DNA of 64,000 nt from Caulochytrium protostelioides. Its lineage: Eukaryota > Chytridiomycota > Caulochytriomycetes > Caulochytriales > Caulochytriaceae. The notes beneath the pieces were generated by a model that saw only the letters and a program-made list of their open reading frames with translations, had not been told where the DNA came from and made no database searches. The stretch is from NCBI GenBank assembly GCA_003615045.1, contig ML014168.1, forward strand, positions 1-64,000. Reading direction: 5' to 3'. Of the stretch, positions 60,544 through 64,000 are shown piece by piece. Position 1 is the first letter of the stretch. Each line of letters starts with the position of its first letter. The translations under genes were made by a program, and so were the position numbers.

Positions 60544-63500
60544 ATGGACGAGACGTGGCGTGAGGGCGCCTGGGTCTGGGTCGCGCGGCCCGGCGATGCA
60601 TACCCGCAGGCGGCGCGCGTCGTCGCCGTCGGCGCGACTCCTGCGGATCCCGTGACCGTGTGCGTGACCGACCAGGCCGAGCCGTGGACGCTTGACCCGA
60701 CCACGACCCAGATTCGGCCGATGCACCCGAGCAGCGTCGCGGGCGGCCCCGACATGATTCTGCTGGAGGAGCTGCATGAGGGCGCCCTGTTCCACCAGCT
60801 GCAGCAGCGCTTCCAGCGCGACGAGGTGTATACGTACACGGGCAACATCCTCGTGGCCATGAACCCCTTCAAGAGTCTGCCGATCTATGACCGCGGGCAC
60901 GTGCAGCAGTACCGTGACCAGCCGCTGGGCAGTATGCCGCCACATGTGTTTGCGATCGCCAATGAGGCCTACTATAACATGATGCGCAGCAAGGCCAACC
61001 AGTGCGTGATCATCAGCGGCGAGAGCGGCGCCGGCAAGACCGAGACAACGAAGCTGATCCTCAGCTACCTGGCGGCCGTCTCGACGCAGTCGAGCTTGGT
61101 GCAGGAGCAGATTCTGGATGCGTCGCCGATCCTCGAAGCGTTCGGCAACGCCAAGACGGTACGCAACGACAACTCATCGCGGTTCGGCAAGTTCATCGAA
61201 GTCCAATTCACGCCGGAGGGCGCGATCGTCGGCGCCAAAATCCTAGATTTCCTACTCGAGCGCTCGCGCGTCGTGGCGCAGTCGCCCGAGGAGCGCAACT
61301 ATCACATCTTCTACAACCTGCTGGCAGGCGCCACACCCGAAGAGCGCGCCACGTGGGACCTGCAGCCGCCGTCGGCCTTCGAGTATCTCAATCGCTCGGG
61401 ATGCATGACGGTGGAGGGCACCGACGACGCGAAGGCGCTCAAGACGATCCGAGAAGCGTTTGCGACGCTGCGCTTCACGAACACATCGGCAATTTTCAAA
61501 TGCCTAGCAGCAATCTTGCATCTCGGCAACACCGTGTTTGTGCCAGACGTGCAGGACGGCGCGGCCGTGGCGGACCGCGCGCCGCTCCAACGTGCCGCGC
61601 GGCTGCTGGGCCTGGACGGCGACAAACTCCTGGCGACGCTCGTCCAACGCAGCACGGTCACGCGAGGCGAGACGTTTGTGACGCCCCTGTCGTGTGCGCA
61701 GGCGCAGGATTCACGGGACGCCCTCGCGAAAGCGCTGTATGGGAAGCTGTTCAGCTGGATCGTGGGGTTCATCAATGAGACGACGAAGCGCGACGACAGT
61801 CTGCCGTTCGTGGGCGTGCTCGACATTTTTGGCTTTGAAAACTTTGCGACCAACAGCTTCGAGCAGTTCTGCATCAACTATGCCAACGAGCGGCTCCAGT
61901 TCTTCTTCAACCAGCACATCTTCAGGCTCGAGCAGGAGGAGTATGACCGCGAAAACATCGCTTGGCACACGATCGCGTTCGTAGACAACCAGGCGTGCAT
62001 TGACCTGATCAGCAAGAAACCGCTCGGGCTGCTGTGGCTCCTCGACGAGGAAGCCGGGTTCCCGAAGGCCAGCGACGCCACGTGCCTCGACAAGTTCCAC
62101 GCCACCCACGACAAGCATGCCCACTACGTGCGTCCCAAGACAAAGGCCCCCGCGTTCGGCGTCCGCCACTACGCGGGCGAGGTGACCTACCAGATCCAGG
62201 ACTTCCTCGACAAGAATCGCGACACGCTGCGGACCGACCTGATGGAGGTCATGTCCGAAAGCCACGAGCCCTTCGTGGCGGAGCTCTTCAAGATGATCGA
62301 TCTCTCTCAGCTCGAGGAGCTGCTTGCATCGCATCCGGCGCTGAAAACCGCGCTCGGCGGCGGCACCGGCGGCACGAGCCCGAGCGTCGCGGGCCGCGCC
62401 ACGCTGGCTGGCGGCGCGGGCGCCGCCGCCGGCGCCGCCGCCACGCTCGCGAGGCACCCGCCGATTCATATGGGCACTCTGCGATCGGTCACGGGGTCCA
62501 TCGGCGCCGTGACGATCCGCAGCAAGTCCGGCAAGAGCCCGACCGTGGGCGCGCAGTTCCACGGGTCGCTCTCGGACCTCATCGCGACGCTGGCCGCGTG
62601 CGACCCGTTTTTTGTGCGCTGCATCAAGCCGAACATGCAGAAGGCGCCGGGCGCGATCGACCGCGCGCTCGTGCTGACGCAGCTGCGGTGCGCGGGCATG
62701 CTTGAGACCATCCAGGTTCGCAAGGCCGGGTACGCGGTGCGCCTGCCGATGGTGCAGCTCATCAGCCGCCACGCGATGCTCTGCGCGTCGGCCGGTGACC
62801 CGGCCATCACGCCCGCCGAAGCGTGCCGCCGCATCATGGCCCAGCTGCCCGACGCGCTCCTCGGCCAGTGGCAGATCGGGCTGACAAAAGTCTTCATGAA
62901 GGGCCAAGTGGACACGGCGCTGGAAGTGCTGCGCGCGCGCAAGCGTCATCAGTATGCGGCGCACATCCAGAGCGTCGTTCGCGGATGGATCCAGCGCCGG
63001 CGGTACGCCGCGCTCCTGCGGCAGTACACGATCGCGGCGACCGCGGCGCGGGTCTACGTCGCGCGGCGCCGCCGCCGCCGCGTACTCTCGGGCATCCTGC
63101 GCGCCCAGGCCGCCTGGCGCGCCTCCCGCGTCCGCCGGGTTTTCCGCATCGAGCTCTCCCAGCACCGCCACTCGCTCGCCGTGGCCAAACAGGCCCAAGC
63201 CGACGCCGAAGAGGCCGAGCGCGTCGCAGCAGAGGCGCGTGTCGCCGAAGCGATGCAGCGCGCCGCGGACGAAGAAGCCGCTGCCGCCGCTGCCGCCGCC
63301 GCGGAAGCCCTTCGCATCACCGTGGCACATGCCGATCTGCTCGAGATTGACGAGCAAGTGCAGCAGGTCGCTGCGAAGCGCCGGTCGATGCTTGCGCCGC
63401 CGTCGGTGCCCTCCACGGACCAGAACGCGGCCCTCGCCCACGACCGGGTCGCGACGGTCGCATCTGCGGTCGTGTCAGTCTCGGCGTCGCAGGCCTCGCT

Positions 63501-64000
63501 GCAAGCGTCGATCCACGACGGCGAGACGGACGACTTTGATGAGTACGAGGGGCTGAGTGACGAGCAGCGCCAAAAGAAAATGGCGCTGCTCGCATATCTG
63601 GAGAACACTGAGAAGGACCGCCAGGAGCGCATGTCGAAGCGGATGTCGAAATTCTCGCCCTTCCAGCCGATTTGGGCCCTCCCAGACGACCTGGAGCGTC
63701 AGATGCAGGCTGACACGCCGCGCTTCTTCCAGCCCGTCGACCTGCGAGGTCGCTATGTGCTGCCGACGGTGCCCACCCGGGCGGTGTCCTCGCCGGCCGT
63801 CACAGACGGCGCCGGCGCCGGCGCCGGCGACGACGACCGCGTCGCGACTCTCGGCTCGATCCAGAAGTATGCCCAAGTCTATATGAACGACGGCCAGACG
63901 TGCGCCTACGCCGTCGTCGCACTGAAGACGAGTCTTCTGAAACTCCGCCCCGAGCTCGTGGCGTTCGCTCTCGACATCAACAAGGCCGTCATGCGCTACG
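60544..64000 (+). CDS. Unconventional myosin heavy chain of the MyTH4 type (class VII/X-like), 3' truncated by window
   Basis: At least 1152 aa, open to the window edge. The motor domain is complete: P-loop GESGAGKTETTK (159-170), switch I NAKTVRNDNSSRFGK (202-216) and switch II DIFGFE (427-432). TRGETF gives an acidic TEDS-site residue, so motor activity should not need head phosphorylation. The start IRPMHPSSVAGGPDMILLEE and TRGETFVTPLS resemble myosin VII. Loop 2 has a Gly/Ala-rich insertion (about 600-640). Several IQ-like segments (about 796-866, such as IQSVVRGWIQRRR) bind light chains; a charged Ala/Glu helix follows (about 880-940). The last residues, LLKLRPELVAFALDINKAVM plus RY, fit the start of a MyTH4 domain, in which an MGD triplet would come next. 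The family usually continues with FERM domains. The start is the first ATG, in an open frame from there. Confidence 0.9.
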   Translation, partial: MDETWREGAWVWVARPGDAYPQAARVVAVGATPADPVTVCVTDQAEPWTLDPTTTQIRPMHPSSVAGGPDMILLEELHEGALFHQLQQRFQRDEVYTYTGNILVAMNPFKSLPIYDRGHVQQYRDQPLGSMPPHVFAIANEAYYNMMRSKANQCVIISGESGAGKTETTKLILSYLAAVSTQSSLVQEQILDASPILEAFGNAKTVRNDNSSRFGKFIEVQFTPEGAIVGAKILDFLLERSRVVAQSPEERNYHIFYNLLAGATPEERATWDLQPPSAFEYLNRSGCMTVEGTDDAKALKTIREAFATLRFTNTSAIFKCLAAILHLGNTVFVPDVQDGAAVADRAPLQRAARLLGLDGDKLLATLVQRSTVTRGETFVTPLSCAQAQDSRDALAKALYGKLFSWIVGFINETTKRDDSLPFVGVLDIFGFENFATNSFEQFCINYANERLQFFFNQHIFRLEQEEYDRENIAWHTIAFVDNQACIDLISKKPLGLLWLLDEEAGFPKASDATCLDKFHATHDKHAHYVRPKTKAPAFGVRHYAGEVTYQIQDFLDKNRDTLRTDLMEVMSESHEPFVAELFKMIDLSQLEELLASHPALKTALGGGTGGTSPSVAGRATLAGGAGAAAGAAATLARHPPIHMGTLRSVTGSIGAVTIRSKSGKSPTVGAQFHGSLSDLIATLAACDPFFVRCIKPNMQKAPGAIDRALVLTQLRCAGMLETIQVRKAGYAVRLPMVQLISRHAMLCASAGDPAITPAEACRRIMAQLPDALLGQWQIGLTKVFMKGQVDTALEVLRARKRHQYAAHIQSVVRGWIQRRRYAALLRQYTIAATAARVYVARRRRRRVLSGILRAQAAWRASRVRRVFRIELSQHRHSLAVAKQAQADAEEAERVAAEARVAEAMQRAADEEAAAAAAAAAEALRITVAHADLLEIDEQVQQVAAKRRSMLAPPSVPSTDQNAALAHDRVATVASAVVSVSASQASLQASIHDGETDDFDEYEGLSDEQRQKKMALLAYLENTEKDRQERMSKRMSKFSPFQPIWALPDDLERQMQADTPRFFQPVDLRGRYVLPTVPTRAVSSPAVTDGAGAGAGDDDRVATLGSIQKYAQVYMNDGQTCAYAVVALKTSLLKLRPELVAFALDINKAVMRY

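Overview
The window reads as nuclear DNA of a flagellated, fungus-grade eukaryote with a compact, GC-rich, intron-poor genome. Twenty protein-coding loci are supported, including one fragment at each window edge. Several are fungal in type: a GET2-like receptor, a Bsd2/NDFIP adaptor, a DPP1-like PAP2 phosphatase, a membrane-anchored GH26-type hydrolase and an 8-Cys GPI-anchored surface protein. Two point to a flagellum: a RIB43A axonemal protein and a Tubby-like protein. A bona fide vinculin and a MyTH4-type unconventional myosin are also present, neither of which Dikarya retain. A chytrid-grade zoosporic fungus fits best. The extreme GC bias recalls Caulochytrium, but that is a guess from memory.

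Layout. 0-6 kb: less GC-rich, with a partial unknown frame and a large Tubby-like protein (TULP, -). 6-13 kb: prefoldin 6 (PFDN6, +, one intron), RPB5 (-), a small basic hypothetical protein (+), TRAPPC5 (-, one intron), complex I NDUFB10 (+). 13-21 kb: vinculin (+, one intron), mitochondrial DnaJ/MDJ1 (+, one intron at the presequence/J-domain junction), RIB43A (-). 22-28 kb: GPI-anchored surface protein (-), a 3.8-kb repeat-rich stretch without a recognisable gene, GH26-type enzyme (+). 29-39 kb: condensin CAP-H (+), a mitoribosomal L51/S25-fold protein (-), GET2 (+), PAP2 phosphatase (-). 39-58 kb: three large genes, NUP188 (+), BSD2/NDFIP (-) and PI4K-alpha/STT4 (-). 60.5 kb to the end: N-terminal part of a myosin VII/X-like heavy chain (+).

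Most products are housekeeping: transcription, chaperones, secretory traffic, chromosome condensation, nuclear pore, phosphoinositide and lipid signalling. Five gene pairs are divergent and share 0.86-2.5 kb intergenic regions. Convergent pairs are often separated by only about 150 bp. Non-coding DNA is rich in short tandem repeats, especially 5-, 6-, 9-, 11- and 12-bp units and CTG tracts. No tRNA, rRNA, transposon, CRISPR or virus-like element was recognised.

The points most worth a second look are vinculin plus a MyTH4 myosin in a fungal-type gene set, a Tubby protein with an unfamiliar N-terminal half and an interrupted tubby domain, a surface protein with 11-residue T-x2-D/N-x7 repeats, a roughly 350-residue insertion inside the PI4K kinase domain, and an intron that splits the mitochondrial presequence from the J-domain of MDJ1.
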